A stretch of 64,000 bases of DNA from an uncultured Ruminococcus sp. (GCA_902787825.1 CADAHS010000004.1:1-64000); one strand, 5' to 3'; positions 1-7,372 are shown, counted from the first letter of the stretch. The notes: generated by a model not told the origin, from the sequence alone. Made by a program: numbers and translations.

Positions 1-22
1 TGCGGTTGGCAGACTATTCCCG

Positions 23-94
23 ACCCCTTGAGGGGTAGTGTCCGTATTAAGCCCTTATAGGGCTTTCGCAAACCACCCGTTTAACGGGTGGTTT
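23..94. repeat. Cluster of three short inverted repeats, possible IS200/IS605-type end
   Basis: Three hairpins sit within 72 bases: arms at 23-28/31-36 (ACCCCT/AGGGGT), 49-55/59-65 (AAGCCCT/AGGGCTT) and 70-81/83-94 (AAACCACCCGTT/AACGGGTGGTTT). No gene overlaps them. The third is followed by only four T residues on the + strand, so a plain terminator does not explain all three. Stacked subterminal hairpins are typical of IS200/IS605-family ends, and the rest of such an element would lie left of the window. That assignment is an inference; a terminator plus structured 3' UTR of an upstream gene is the alternative. Confidence 0.35.
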
Positions 95-145
95 TGATTG
101 ATATTATGTAAAATCTGTGGTTGTTCTAAACGATCGGACTTCTGC

Positions 146-1255
146 TCATGCATTTTTCTCAACCGTTATAATGCATCTTGGCTCTTTTGTGACATAGTTC
201 ATTGATGCCGCCAGCGTGTCAGCGCTCACTCTCATAAGGCTGCGTCCGCCGCCAGCAAAATACGGGTCTGCATAGTAGAAATACAGTTCACCACCTATGT
301 ATTCATATCCGCATATAACAACAAAGTGGGCAGGTGAATCCGGCTGTGCAACGATCTTGCCCGATCGGTAGCTTGAAACAACTATGCTGCGTTCTCCGCT
401 GTCGATAAGCCCTTTGAGTATAGATATCGGATCAGCGCCGTAAAAGTTGTTTGCCTTGACCGTGCCGCCCGAGTAGCTCTCTATCAGTTTCATGAGGTTC
501 GGTGCAGTGATGCCGCCGCCGCTTGTCAGACTGCCCTGATCGTTGAGATCGTTTTGTTCGCAGAAAACGATCACTTCGTCCTTTGTCCATTTCATTCCAA
601 GCTGATAGTTTGCAAGTATCACTGCCGAAGTCGGACCGCAGGCTTTCTTTCCGTATATGTCGCCACCCATTTGTCCTATCGCTGCCGTTTCGAGTATCTT
701 TGCACCTTTTTGCTCGATCACACAGCTGCTTGCTATCAGATATTCACGATAGCGGTGATTTATCACAACATATCCTTCGTAGTTCGGGTCATAGTGTCCC
801 GAATAGAAGCTGCCTGCATCGATCGTTCCGACTTTGTTCCTGTTTTTATCCCGAAGATTTGTCGTATAAGGGAAGTAATACAGCTTTGAGGATGTGTCGG
901 TCTTGTCCGATGTTTCGGGCACTGTTTTTGATACGGTCGTTGTGCTTTGAGTCGTTTGCGAAGTCACGGCTTTCGTGCTGCTCTCGGTCGTTTCCGAAGA
1001 CGATGTTGTTGTCGTGTCCTCGGTAGTCTCGGGTACAGCCTGCGTTTGCTGAGCAGTTTTGGTATCTGACTGCGTCATCGTGATGACCGGGTCAGATGCC
1101 GGCTGCATAGCCGCCTGCCCCGTGAAAGATATTTTCGTTTTGCTTTCGGTAGTTGTGCTGTTTTTTTTATCAGTGCTGCTGACGTTCTCCCCACCGCAGC
1201 CTGCCGTACAGAGCGCAATGCATATGCTCAGTACTGCTGCAATTATTATTCTCAT
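146..1255 (-). CDS. Secreted lipoprotein with C39-like papain-fold peptidase domain
   Basis: The 369-residue product starts with a lipoprotein signal peptide whose hydrophobic core ends in a lipobox-like C-T-A-G-C (Cys20). A long Ser/Thr-rich linker follows (about 28-125), then a short beta-rich segment (about 126-185) and a C39-like domain (PF13529 type, about 190-360). The likely catalytic residues are Cys206 (KACGPTSA), His310 (AHFVVICGY) and Asp330 (YYADPY), in the order and spacing of C39/papain-like enzymes. It therefore probably acts on peptides at the outer membrane face; the substrate is unknown. The RBS AGGAGGAGA lies at 1261-1269. It is transcribed divergently from an ECF sigma factor and shares a mirrored 17-bp element with it, which suggests it belongs to that regulon. 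Confidence 0.75.
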   Translation of the reverse strand: MRIIIAAVLSICIALCTAGCGGENVSSTDKKNSTTTESKTKISFTGQAAMQPASDPVITMTQSDTKTAQQTQAVPETTEDTTTTSSSETTESSTKAVTSQTTQSTTTVSKTVPETSDKTDTSSKLYYFPYTTNLRDKNRNKVGTIDAGSFYSGHYDPNYEGYVVINHRYREYLIASSCVIEQKGAKILETAAIGQMGGDIYGKKACGPTSAVILANYQLGMKWTKDEVIVFCEQNDLNDQGSLTSGGGITAPNLMKLIESYSGGTVKANNFYGADPISILKGLIDSGERSIVVSSYRSGKIVAQPDSPAHFVVICGYEYIGGELYFYYADPYFAGGGRSLMRVSADTLAASMNYVTKEPRCIITVEKNA

Positions 1256-1285
1256 TGTCTTCTCCTCCTAATTTTGTTTTTCAAC

Positions 1286-1465
1286 TATATATTCGCAGTG
1301 ACGTTCGGTTTTCACTCACTGTTTAAAAAAAATTGCAATTATTCTTTTTTATGCGGTGAGGATAGCTTTGCACTTGCTATATTCAAAATTGTATGATATT
1401 ATAAATGAGATCAAAAAGATTTTTTGGAATACTGAGCGAAAATATAAAGTCACTGCGAATATATA
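1286..1465. promoter_or_regulatory. Mirrored 17-bp element in divergent ECF/lipoprotein promoter region
   Basis: TATATATTCGCAGTGAC at 1286-1302 is repeated as its exact reverse complement at 1449-1465. The copies point outward at the lipoprotein start (31 bases away) and the sigma-factor start (28 bases away). Equal orientation and distance to both genes fit a shared promoter or operator. By family knowledge, an ECF sigma often transcribes its own operon and a neighbouring target from the same promoter motif. Whether this is an ECF promoter or a repressor site is not decided by the sequence. Confidence 0.6.
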
Positions 1466-1492
1466 AGTGAAAGGACCTTTCAAAGAATAGAG

Positions 1493-2044
1493 ATGAGAAA
1501 TATGACAGACCAAGAGCTTCTCGGGCGGATGCACCTTGACGATCAGAAAGCTTTTGAAGCTATTATGAATAAGTACAGACGTTATGTGGAATACATTGTC
1601 GGGCGTATGCTTAACACCGAAAGCGACAAAGAGGAAGCGGTAATGGATACCTTTTACAATGTGTGGAACAAAAGAAATGTAATTGATCTGAACAAGATGA
1701 GCCTAAAAAGCTACATATCCATGACTGCTTCAAGCTGCACGGTCGATAAGCTTCGCAGGATAACCAAAGGAAAGCCCGTCGATCCTATCGAGGACGATCT
1801 TGAGCTTGATCTGGATCTTGAAGATGAGACTGCAAGAAGGATAAACCTTGACATCATAAAAAGAGTTGTGCAGGCAATGCCTTCTCCCGACCGTGAGATA
1901 TTCATTGACCGCTACTACTTCGAGCTTGACGTTAAAGAGATAGCCAGGCGCAGGAATGTGGCAGAAAAAAAAGTCTGGAACATACTTTCCCGAAGAAAGA
2001 ACAAACTTAGAAAGGAACTTATTAAGGAAGGTGTTACCTTATGA
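1493..2044 (+). CDS. ECF-type RNA polymerase sigma factor
   Basis: The 183-residue protein has the two-domain form of ECF sigma factors. A region 2 helix bundle (about 10-80) includes EEAVMDTFYNVWNKR, an acidic linker follows (about 95-115), and a region 4 HTH lies at about 125-178 (MPSPDREIFIDRYYFELDVKEIARRRN). It should direct core polymerase to a small regulon in response to an envelope or extracellular signal. ATG at 1502 is an alternative start; neither start has a strong Shine-Dalgarno sequence. Its stop overlaps the start of the next gene by 4 bases (ATGA), so it is translationally coupled to the putative anti-sigma protein. The inverted element upstream suggests autoregulation. Confidence 0.85.
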   Translation: MRNMTDQELLGRMHLDDQKAFEAIMNKYRRYVEYIVGRMLNTESDKEEAVMDTFYNVWNKRNVIDLNKMSLKSYISMTASSCTVDKLRRITKGKPVDPIEDDLELDLDLEDETARRINLDIIKRVVQAMPSPDREIFIDRYYFELDVKEIARRRNVAEKKVWNILSRRKNKLRKELIKEGVTL

Positions 2045-3507
2045 GTAAGCTTACAGAATTAATGAAGCAGATCCCGCTTGATGAACTTATGGGAGACACT
2101 GACCGGGTGACAAACGACACAGAAAATAATATAACAGAAAGAAAGATAACACAGACAACAGCAGCACCTGAAATGAACATTGAAAGCACGAGAACGATAA
2201 AAAGATCAGGCGCTTATGTCAAGCGTTCTGGCGTTCTGGTGTCCGCAGCAGCTATCGCGATCGTTGTGCTGGGAAGCGCATTTGCGTATTTAATGCTTTC
2301 CAAAAACAGCCCCGAGATATCCTCTTTCAGTTCAAGCTCAGAGTCAGCACAGGTGAGCTCACAGACTTCATCGCATATACAGGTCAGATCGAACAAGGCT
2401 ATACTTGAAGAATACGTCGACAGCAAGCCCGAACATACGGAGGGAAACTATGAAAGCTCATTGGATCATTTCGACGTTGACGCATCCTGCGGCTACGCTC
2501 TTTACAGAGACGGCGCAGGAAAGTGTACGCTGCTTAAAGTCAGCGGCGGCAAGGTCACCGAGTACAGCGAGCTTAAAGGTATAAATGACGGACGCAAATA
2601 CGAGCTGCCCTACTATATGTACGAGTCGCAGATCTTTGAGATGGGAGGCAGCAAGTATGCTGCACTGCTGACAGAGATAATAAACGACGATGAATATTAT
2701 CCCGCAGTGACGATCCTGAAGGTCGATGGTGAAGAGCCTGCCTGTGCAAGCATCGGACACTGCCGAGTAACTATGGAAAAATACTGCAAAGGGAATGAGT
2801 ACGCAGAATTTGATGTGAACAAGTATCCCACCAGAGTCATAAGCCTTAAAGACGTTTTTAAGGTAACAGACAGCGGCGTGACCATTGACGGAATAGATTA
2901 CTCTTCCGAGAACGGGGATCTTATTCCTGCTTACCGTGTTGAAATGGAGAAGTTTATCAACCACAAGACAGATCATGAGAAACTTGAGATCATGAGTGCG
3001 TTTGCTTTTACCAACGATTACAAATACGGATACGGTGCCTACTACGATCGCTCGGCAGGCAGAAGCGTTCTGTGCAAGGCAAGCGGTCAGACCGTTGTCG
3101 AGTACCCGGACAAGCTCTTCACAGGCGGCAGCGATATGTGCATTACGGGCAGGATATATAATATGCAAAGCTATACTGTTGCCAACGGCGACGGAGAAAC
3201 CAAAGAGCTGCTTGTGATATTGGCGGACAAGGTCACAAACGGCGGTATTGCTCCGATGATAGTTGTGCTTGACATCACGAGCGAATCACCCGTCGCAGTA
3301 ATGAGCGAGCCTGTAATGATAGATATGACTCACTACGACAAGGGCGCACAGACGATAAAAGACGGTGATACCGTTATCTACCAAGTCAGCAAATTCGATG
3401 ACACTATCTGGACTTATTTGCAGACCACAGACAAAGGTTTACGCATCGACGGAAAACTGTACATTATCAAAAATGGCAAGCTTATCGAAGATAGATCTTC
3501 GGTCTAA
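2041..3507 (+). CDS. Putative membrane-anchored anti-sigma factor
   Basis: The 488-residue protein has a cytoplasmic N-terminus of about 60 residues, one membrane segment (about 62-85, rich in Ala/Val/Ile), a Ser-rich stretch (about 94-115) and a large extracytoplasmic domain of about 370 residues. I do not recognise the outer domain. It contains two similar modules (about 145-275 and 320-450), each with an Y-G-Y/A-LYRD-type opening followed by a CTLLKVSG / VLCKASG segment, which suggests an internal duplication. Coupling to the upstream ECF gene through an ATGA overlap and the single-pass topology are what one expects of a cognate anti-sigma factor; that role is inferred. No zinc-binding anti-sigma motif is seen. 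Confidence 0.65.
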   Translation: MSKLTELMKQIPLDELMGDTDRVTNDTENNITERKITQTTAAPEMNIESTRTIKRSGAYVKRSGVLVSAAAIAIVVLGSAFAYLMLSKNSPEISSFSSSSESAQVSSQTSSHIQVRSNKAILEEYVDSKPEHTEGNYESSLDHFDVDASCGYALYRDGAGKCTLLKVSGGKVTEYSELKGINDGRKYELPYYMYESQIFEMGGSKYAALLTEIINDDEYYPAVTILKVDGEEPACASIGHCRVTMEKYCKGNEYAEFDVNKYPTRVISLKDVFKVTDSGVTIDGIDYSSENGDLIPAYRVEMEKFINHKTDHEKLEIMSAFAFTNDYKYGYGAYYDRSAGRSVLCKASGQTVVEYPDKLFTGGSDMCITGRIYNMQSYTVANGDGETKELLVILADKVTNGGIAPMIVVLDITSESPVAVMSEPVMIDMTHYDKGAQTIKDGDTVIYQVSKFDDTIWTYLQTTDKGLRIDGKLYIIKNGKLIEDRSSV

Positions 3508-3520
3508 TAGAAATAAACAC

Positions 3521-3557
3521 AGGCTGATGCAGTTTGATCTGCACCAGCCTTTTTTAT
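3521..3557 (+). terminator. Rho-independent terminator after the ECF operon
   Basis: AGGCTGATGCAG pairs with CTGCACCAGCCT (one mismatch), followed by TTTTTTAT. It lies 14 bases after the anti-sigma stop. Confidence 0.85.
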
Positions 3558-3562
3558 CCTAA

Positions 3563-3596
3563 TAAAAAACGGCAGGGAGATTACTATCCTTGCCGT
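3563..3596 (-). terminator. Terminator of the MFS transporter gene
   Basis: On the minus strand ACGGCAAGG pairs with CCCTGCCGT and is followed by six T residues. It lies 30 bases downstream of the MFS stop and tail-to-tail with the ECF terminator. Confidence 0.75.
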
Positions 3597-3625
3597 GGTG
3601 ATGTATTTGGTTGATACGTTCGGGA

Positions 3626-4912
3626 TCAACCGTTATCATATTTCTCTTTTTTCAGTAGTAAACCGAATATCGTACACACAGCCACTCCTGCTACGCCGAG
3701 AACAGCCATGAGCAATGCGGCTCCCGCTCCTTTTCCGATGCCGAATACTGTGCATAAAAGGCTATTATCATTCTGCCCTGACATGAACGGCTCAAAGAAG
3801 TTATCAATAAGAACGCCACTTGTCAGACTGCCTATTGGTATCGTAAAAAACTGCATCGTATTGCGGCAGGCGTATACTCGTCCCTGCATATCGGCAGGTA
3901 TCGTACTTCTGAAAACAACATCAAGATTTGCACCCATGAACGGAATGAATAACCAGCCCATAATAACGCCAATGCACCATATGATCGGAGAACAGCTTAT
4001 TGAAAGTATGAAGTTCTCGGTGCTCATTGAGAAAAACAGGGAAAGACATATTGCCTTTACACGATTTTTCGGTGGTGATGTGTAAGAAGCTATAAATGTG
4101 CCTGCAAGTGTTGCTGCACCTATACAGAAATTGACTATCCCTAAAACGCTCTCATTGTTGGCTGTTCTTGAGATTATCAAAGGTGTAAGAGCTGCATTGT
4201 TTGCCGAGGCGATAAGGTTTATGCCCGACAGGAAGAAAATCAGTTTCAGTATCAGTGAATTTGCCTTGAGCCATGAAAGTCCCGACTTTACAGATTCAAT
4301 AAACGTCTCGTTTTCTTTATCTGCTTTTTCGGGTTCAGGTATGCGGATAAACAGCAGCAGTACCGTAAACGCAACAGAAAAAGTGGCGAGATCAATTATG
4401 ATGACTGCCGACAGACCGCCGAACGCATACAACATAGTCGCAAAGACAGGTGTCAGTATCGTGTTCATTGATTGCGTGAGCGATCGCAAAGCGCCTGTTT
4501 TCTGATAGTATCCCTTGGGTATGAGCTGAGTAGCAGCGACCTCGCTGGCAGGCTGTTGTACCGTATTCATTAAACCGTTCAACGCATTTATCAGAAACAA
4601 ATGCCACGGTTCAAGGCAGTTTGCCTGTATCAGCAGAAAAGCTGTTACTGTTGTCATTGCGGCGAACAAGTCACAGATGAGCATCGTGCGCTTTTTGTTC
4701 CACTTATCGCTCAGTGCGCCTGCAAGTATACTCATCAGCACATAAGGTGCATATGCGCATACCGTCAGAAGAGCCGCCTTCAGCGCCGAGCCTGTGCTTT
4801 TATACAGCCACAAACCAAGTGCGTAACTCGTCATTGAGCTGCCGAGTGCGGAAAGAGATTGCGTACTCCAAAGCAGGAGATAGCTTTTTATAGGATTATC
4901 TAAATGTTTCAT
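3626..4912 (-). CDS. MFS efflux transporter (MFS_3/macrolide-efflux type)
   Basis: The 428-residue protein has about 12 hydrophobic segments and resembles MFS_3 (MefA-like) drug exporters, including the early S-x-L-G-S-S-M-T-x-Y-A-L-G-L-W helix and the SDKWNKKRTMLICD loop between helices 2 and 3, equivalent to the MFS motif A. It probably exports a hydrophobic drug by proton antiport; the substrate cannot be read from sequence. The start at 4912 has AAAGGAG nine bases upstream; an in-frame ATG at 4972 would lie within the leader terminator and is rejected. Transcription appears to begin at a strong promoter (5086-5114), leaving a leader of about 165 bases with a small peptide ORF and an intrinsic terminator. 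Expression is therefore likely controlled by attenuation. Confidence 0.85.
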   Translation of the reverse strand: MKHLDNPIKSYLLLWSTQSLSALGSSMTSYALGLWLYKSTGSALKAALLTVCAYAPYVLMSILAGALSDKWNKKRTMLICDLFAAMTTVTAFLLIQANCLEPWHLFLINALNGLMNTVQQPASEVAATQLIPKGYYQKTGALRSLTQSMNTILTPVFATMLYAFGGLSAVIIIDLATFSVAFTVLLLFIRIPEPEKADKENETFIESVKSGLSWLKANSLILKLIFFLSGINLIASANNAALTPLIISRTANNESVLGIVNFCIGAATLAGTFIASYTSPPKNRVKAICLSLFFSMSTENFILSISCSPIIWCIGVIMGWLFIPFMGANLDVVFRSTIPADMQGRVYACRNTMQFFTIPIGSLTSGVLIDNFFEPFMSGQNDNSLLCTVFGIGKGAGAALLMAVLGVAGVAVCTIFGLLLKKEKYDNG

Positions 4913-4943
4913 TTGACTTTGCTCCTTTAGATGTTGTAGTATC

Positions 4944-5005
4944 ATCAAAAATGCAAAGTCCGAGGGTATCATCTATACTCCACGCAGTTCCCTCAAACCT
5001 TGCAT
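4944..5005 (-). terminator. Leader attenuator (intrinsic terminator upstream of MFS gene)
   Basis: On the minus strand the arm at 5005-4990 (ATGCAAGGTTTGAGGG) pairs over 16 positions, three of them G-U, with the arm at 4966-4951 (CCCTCGGACTTTGCAT) and is followed at once by TTTT. It lies between the promoter and the MFS ribosome binding site. The 5' arm overlaps the last codons of a 12-residue leader peptide. An upstream segment (5071-5060, CACTCGGCTTGC) can pair with the same arm as a competing antiterminator. This is the layout of ribosome-controlled attenuation; the mechanism is inferred. Confidence 0.7.
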
Positions 5006-5031
5006 GGAGCATAAGCGGTAGTTTTTATCAT
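4993..5031 (-). CDS. Putative 12-residue regulatory leader peptide
   Basis: The ORF encodes MIKTTAYAPCKV. A good Shine-Dalgarno sequence (GAGGTG, 5043-5038) sits six bases before the ATG. The stop codon falls inside the 5' arm of the attenuator hairpin, so a ribosome held on the final codons would block terminator formation. Short leader peptides of this sort precede many ribosome-targeting-drug resistance genes in Firmicutes. The peptide itself does not match a leader I know, and translation is not proven. Confidence 0.5.
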   Translation of the reverse strand: MIKTTAYAPCKV

Positions 5032-5085
5032 AAGTCTCACCTCGAAGAAGCTGATAAGCAAGCCGAGTGCCTGCCTTCATCAATA

Positions 5086-5114
5086 ATTATACATTATCAC
5101 CGCAAATAAGTCAA
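5086..5114 (-). promoter_or_regulatory. Sigma-A promoter for MFS leader
   Basis: Minus-strand TTGACT (5114-5109), 17-base spacer and TATAAT (5091-5086). Transcription would start near 5079, well upstream of the leader peptide. Confidence 0.75.
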
Positions 5115-5115
5115 T

Positions 5116-5239
5116 CACATATCAACAAAAAAGACAAGAAACCGCCCGTCAGCAGGAGATTATGTGCGACGATCAGGTCGACCGCATCTTCTCCGAGAAG
5201 CTGTCAGGAGCAAACACAGACCTTCCTCAGCTCAGTGCA
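5116..5239 (+). pseudogene. Relic of a serine recombinase/resolvase N-terminal domain
   Basis: In one + frame, 5132-5239 reads RQETARQQEIM, then VDRIFSEKLSGANTDLPQL. This matches the conserved resolvase segment that runs from the VST..Q..ARQ motif to the (I/V)F.EK.SGA..DRP.L motif. The HISTKK part of the preceding VSTK-like motif (5116-5133) is in another frame, so at least one frameshift is present. No catalytic-serine start and no downstream DNA-binding domain are found, and the frame is lost before the hydrolase gene. It is a decayed mobile-element gene whose remains abut the MFS promoter. The rest of the stretch between 4913 and 5273 is the MFS leader. Confidence 0.6.
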
Positions 5240-5273
5240 AATACACGGGGTATCAGAGCCTGTTTCTGCTTGA

Positions 5274-6071
5274 TTATTCTTCTGTAAAGAAATCATATAT
5301 CATACGATTGAAGTCTTTGCAAAGATATGCGGCGTGACCCTCGTTGGGGAATATATGCATCTTGCAGCCCAGCTTCTCCGCTATTTCTTTTGATCCCTCA
5401 GCAGTGGTTATCCTGTCAAGCTCAGCCCCCAGTACCAGTACAGGGCACTTTATCCTTTCAAGAATATCGAAGCTGTCAAGGGTATAGATCGCTCTTGCGT
5501 GATCTGCAAATCGTTCTATGCTCATGAACTTTGTGAATTTCATCACCAGAGGTATCAGCCAGCGGTACAGCTTCATCTGCTTTTCGGTATACATTTTATC
5601 ATAGGTTTTTGTGAGAACACCTTGCAGATCACCGTTTTCCGCCATAGCGAGCCACTCATCTACTGCGCCTATCATAAGAGGATTGGTTTTTGATGCCGTA
5701 ACTCCCAGCACCAGTCTTTTAACGAGTTCAGGGTGTTCTGCTGCGAGATACTGTGCGATCATTCCGCCCTGTGATACGCCGACCACATATGCATCCTCTA
5801 TATCAAGTGTCATCATTGCAGACGCAGCATCGTCCGCCATAGAACGCAGCGTACAGTCCGGATCACGTCCTTTTCGCCTGTCGAAAACAAAGACCGTGAA
5901 ATCCTTTGTGAATTTGCTGTAGAAATATGCGAGTTTGTTCGCTGTCCCATTCATATCCACAATATTCAGCCCCGGGATCATGACTAACTGTTTGCGCCCC
6001 TTGCCGAATTTAGCATAATACATCTCAGCGCCTGACGGGAGCATTACCGTTTTATTTTCAGAGTTATACAT
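5274..6071 (-). CDS. Alpha/beta-fold hydrolase
   Basis: The 265-residue protein is a full-length single-domain alpha/beta hydrolase. The nucleophile elbow is GVSQGG with Ser100, followed by Asp219 (GAELDR) and His246 (NEGHAAY); the oxyanion region is MIPGLN (31-36). There is no signal peptide, so it acts in the cytosol, probably on an ester or similar small molecule. AAAGGTGA precedes the ATG. It starts 13 bases after a TetR-family gene and is co-transcribed with it, which suggests the regulator responds to the hydrolase substrate or a related toxic compound. The substrate is unknown. Confidence 0.85.
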   Translation of the reverse strand: MYNSENKTVMLPSGAEMYYAKFGKGRKQLVMIPGLNIVDMNGTANKLAYFYSKFTKDFTVFVFDRRKGRDPDCTLRSMADDAASAMMTLDIEDAYVVGVSQGGMIAQYLAAEHPELVKRLVLGVTASKTNPLMIGAVDEWLAMAENGDLQGVLTKTYDKMYTEKQMKLYRWLIPLVMKFTKFMSIERFADHARAIYTLDSFDILERIKCPVLVLGAELDRITTAEGSKEIAEKLGCKMHIFPNEGHAAYLCKDFNRMIYDFFTEE

Positions 6072-6084
6072 ATTGTCACCTTTG

Positions 6085-6696
6085 TCATTTTCTGCGAGAA
6101 TAGAGTCCTCGCCAGAACTCGATCATTCTGATAAAATCCCTTTCCATCCGATCGGGGTCTATTGTATCGCTTTGCATCTTTTCCCATAAATAGCCTTGTG
6201 ATGCCAGAAACATATCCATATACATCATCTCAAGGTCAAGCCCCTCAATGAATTGTTCCTTGTCCAGCTTCAGCATTTCAGACTGCTTTTCATAGCCTGA
6301 ATAATTCCCGATCAGCTGATTGATGTCAGGACGAAGCGAGCTGTCTTTTTCATAATATGCTTTTAGCTGAAACAGTGAAAGATCTGGATATTGCCGCATT
6401 AGCTGAACCTTGACTTTCAGCCCGCTTAGGAAAATATCAAAGAAGTCTTTCTTTTCATAGCATTTTTGCCTTATCATTTCTTGCTCTGTCAGCTCTGCGC
6501 TGTACCTGCAAAGAAATAAATACAGCTCTTTTTTATTCTTGAAATAATAAAACAGCAGTGATTTGCTGATGCCTGCCTCGGCTGCAATTTCACTCATGGG
6601 ACTATTCTTGTAGCTGTACTGCGAAAAGACACGAAATCCTGCACTTATGATACTGTTTCGCCTATCTTCGGGAAGCTGGTAAAAGCGTTCATTCAA
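6085..6696 (-). CDS. TetR/AcrR-family transcriptional regulator
   Basis: The 203-residue protein has the TetR N-terminal HTH (about 10-58: RNSIISAGFRVFSQYSYKNSPM, then SEIAAEAGISKSLLFYYF, then KNKKELYLFL) and an all-helical ligand-binding C-terminal region. It would repress its own operon and release DNA on ligand binding. The likely operator is a perfect palindrome at 6714-6728, immediately upstream, next to the Shine-Dalgarno AGGAAGGAG. It is the first gene of a two-gene operon with the alpha/beta hydrolase. A TTG one codon upstream is an alternative start. Confidence 0.88.
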   Translation of the reverse strand: MNERFYQLPEDRRNSIISAGFRVFSQYSYKNSPMSEIAAEAGISKSLLFYYFKNKKELYLFLCRYSAELTEQEMIRQKCYEKKDFFDIFLSGLKVKVQLMRQYPDLSLFQLKAYYEKDSSLRPDINQLIGNYSGYEKQSEMLKLDKEQFIEGLDLEMMYMDMFLASQGYLWEKMQSDTIDPDRMERDFIRMIEFWRGLYSRRK

Positions 6697-6713
6697 GTTT
6701 TCTCACTCCTTCC

Positions 6714-6728
6714 TGACCGTATCGGTCA
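6714..6728. promoter_or_regulatory. Palindromic operator, probable TetR-family binding site
   Basis: TGACCGTATCGGTCA has perfect 6-base arms around TAT, and a related half-site CTGACCGAT lies at 6746-6754. It is 18 bases upstream of the TetR-family start. The size and symmetry suit an autorepression site. Confidence 0.6.
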
Positions 6729-6993
6729 ATAACATTATAACACCGCTGACCGATTTTGAGAAGACCCTTTTTGAAATTATAAGAAAAGTTTTATCCACGC
6801 ATCGTAATAGGTAAGCATATGCCGAACGTTTAAAAAATGTAAGAGAATGATCTCTTGCTTTTTTCTTTTATCTCTGATTTTTTTGCATAGTGCACAAATT
6901 GACAAATACCTGTTTGTATAATCATACAATTATTAAGTTGTGATGCATATTTTTGCGGTTCTTGATCGTTTATATTATAGAGCACGAGTGTTC

Positions 6994-7022
6994 TTGACAA
7001 ATTGTGGCAGCAGTGCTATGAT
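6994..7022 (+). promoter_or_regulatory. Sigma-A promoter for the small membrane protein operon
   Basis: TTGACA (6994-6999), 17-base spacer, TATGAT (7017-7022). The remaining gene-free stretch 6697-7065 holds the TetR operator and an AT-rich region with one further small palindrome (TTGTATAATCATACAA, 6914-6929); I see no coding sequence in it. Confidence 0.75.
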
Positions 7023-7065
7023 ATAATAAGATTGTATTGAGTAAATGTGCGTAGGGGATATTTTT

Positions 7066-7308
7066 ATGAGTGACCTTTTAAATCAGCTTTTGTTAATTGC
7101 CATATTATCTCTGCCATTAGTAGCTCTGATTTCTCTTATCTTAACTGTTATCAATCTTGTGAGATATTACAACCGTTATACTAATGACCCGGAACAGTGT
7201 CAGAACAGAAAGAAGGATCTTATTATATCTCTTTCGGTATTGTTGATATCTCTTGCGGCGATCGCTGTGCTGTTTTTGATCCTCGGTGAATCAATGCTGC
7301 ATATGTAA
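7066..7308 (+). CDS. Small two-helix membrane protein, paralogue of the next gene
   Basis: The 80-residue product has two membrane segments (about 5-30 and 52-74) around a charged loop containing YNRYTNDPEQCQNRKKD, and ends in SMLHM. The ATG at 7066 has AGGGGA seven bases upstream; an upstream in-frame start lacks a site. The next gene encodes a related protein with the same D-P-x-x-C-Q-N-(K/R) loop and an SM-x-HM ending. No known family is recognised. As first gene of an operon ending with a PstS-like protein, it could be part of a small membrane complex, which is inference. Confidence 0.7.
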   Translation: MSDLLNQLLLIAILSLPLVALISLILTVINLVRYYNRYTNDPEQCQNRKKDLIISLSVLLISLAAIAVLFLILGESMLHM

Positions 7309-7372
7309 GTAAAAAGCTGCTTGAAGTATCGTTTTTAATGTATGATGAATTATGTGAAAGGAAATGGACAAG

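Noticed and set aside
583-1026. 147-residue + strand ORF opposite the lipoprotein gene
   Set aside because: No ribosome site, Ser/Cys-rich composition typical of an antisense shadow, and it lies fully inside a well-supported gene.
2458-3168. 236-residue minus-strand ORF inside the anti-sigma gene
   Set aside because: Antisense shadow; no site, and the + strand gene is coupled to the sigma gene.
3626-4972. Longer MFS start at 4972
   Set aside because: It would place the first 20 codons across the leader terminator; the ATG at 4912 has AAAGGAG at ideal spacing.
4973-5080. 35-codon minus-strand ORF (MKAGTRLAYQLL...) in the MFS leader
   Set aside because: Its ATG lies at or next to the predicted transcription start with no room for a ribosome site; the 12-codon ORF in another frame has a proper site.
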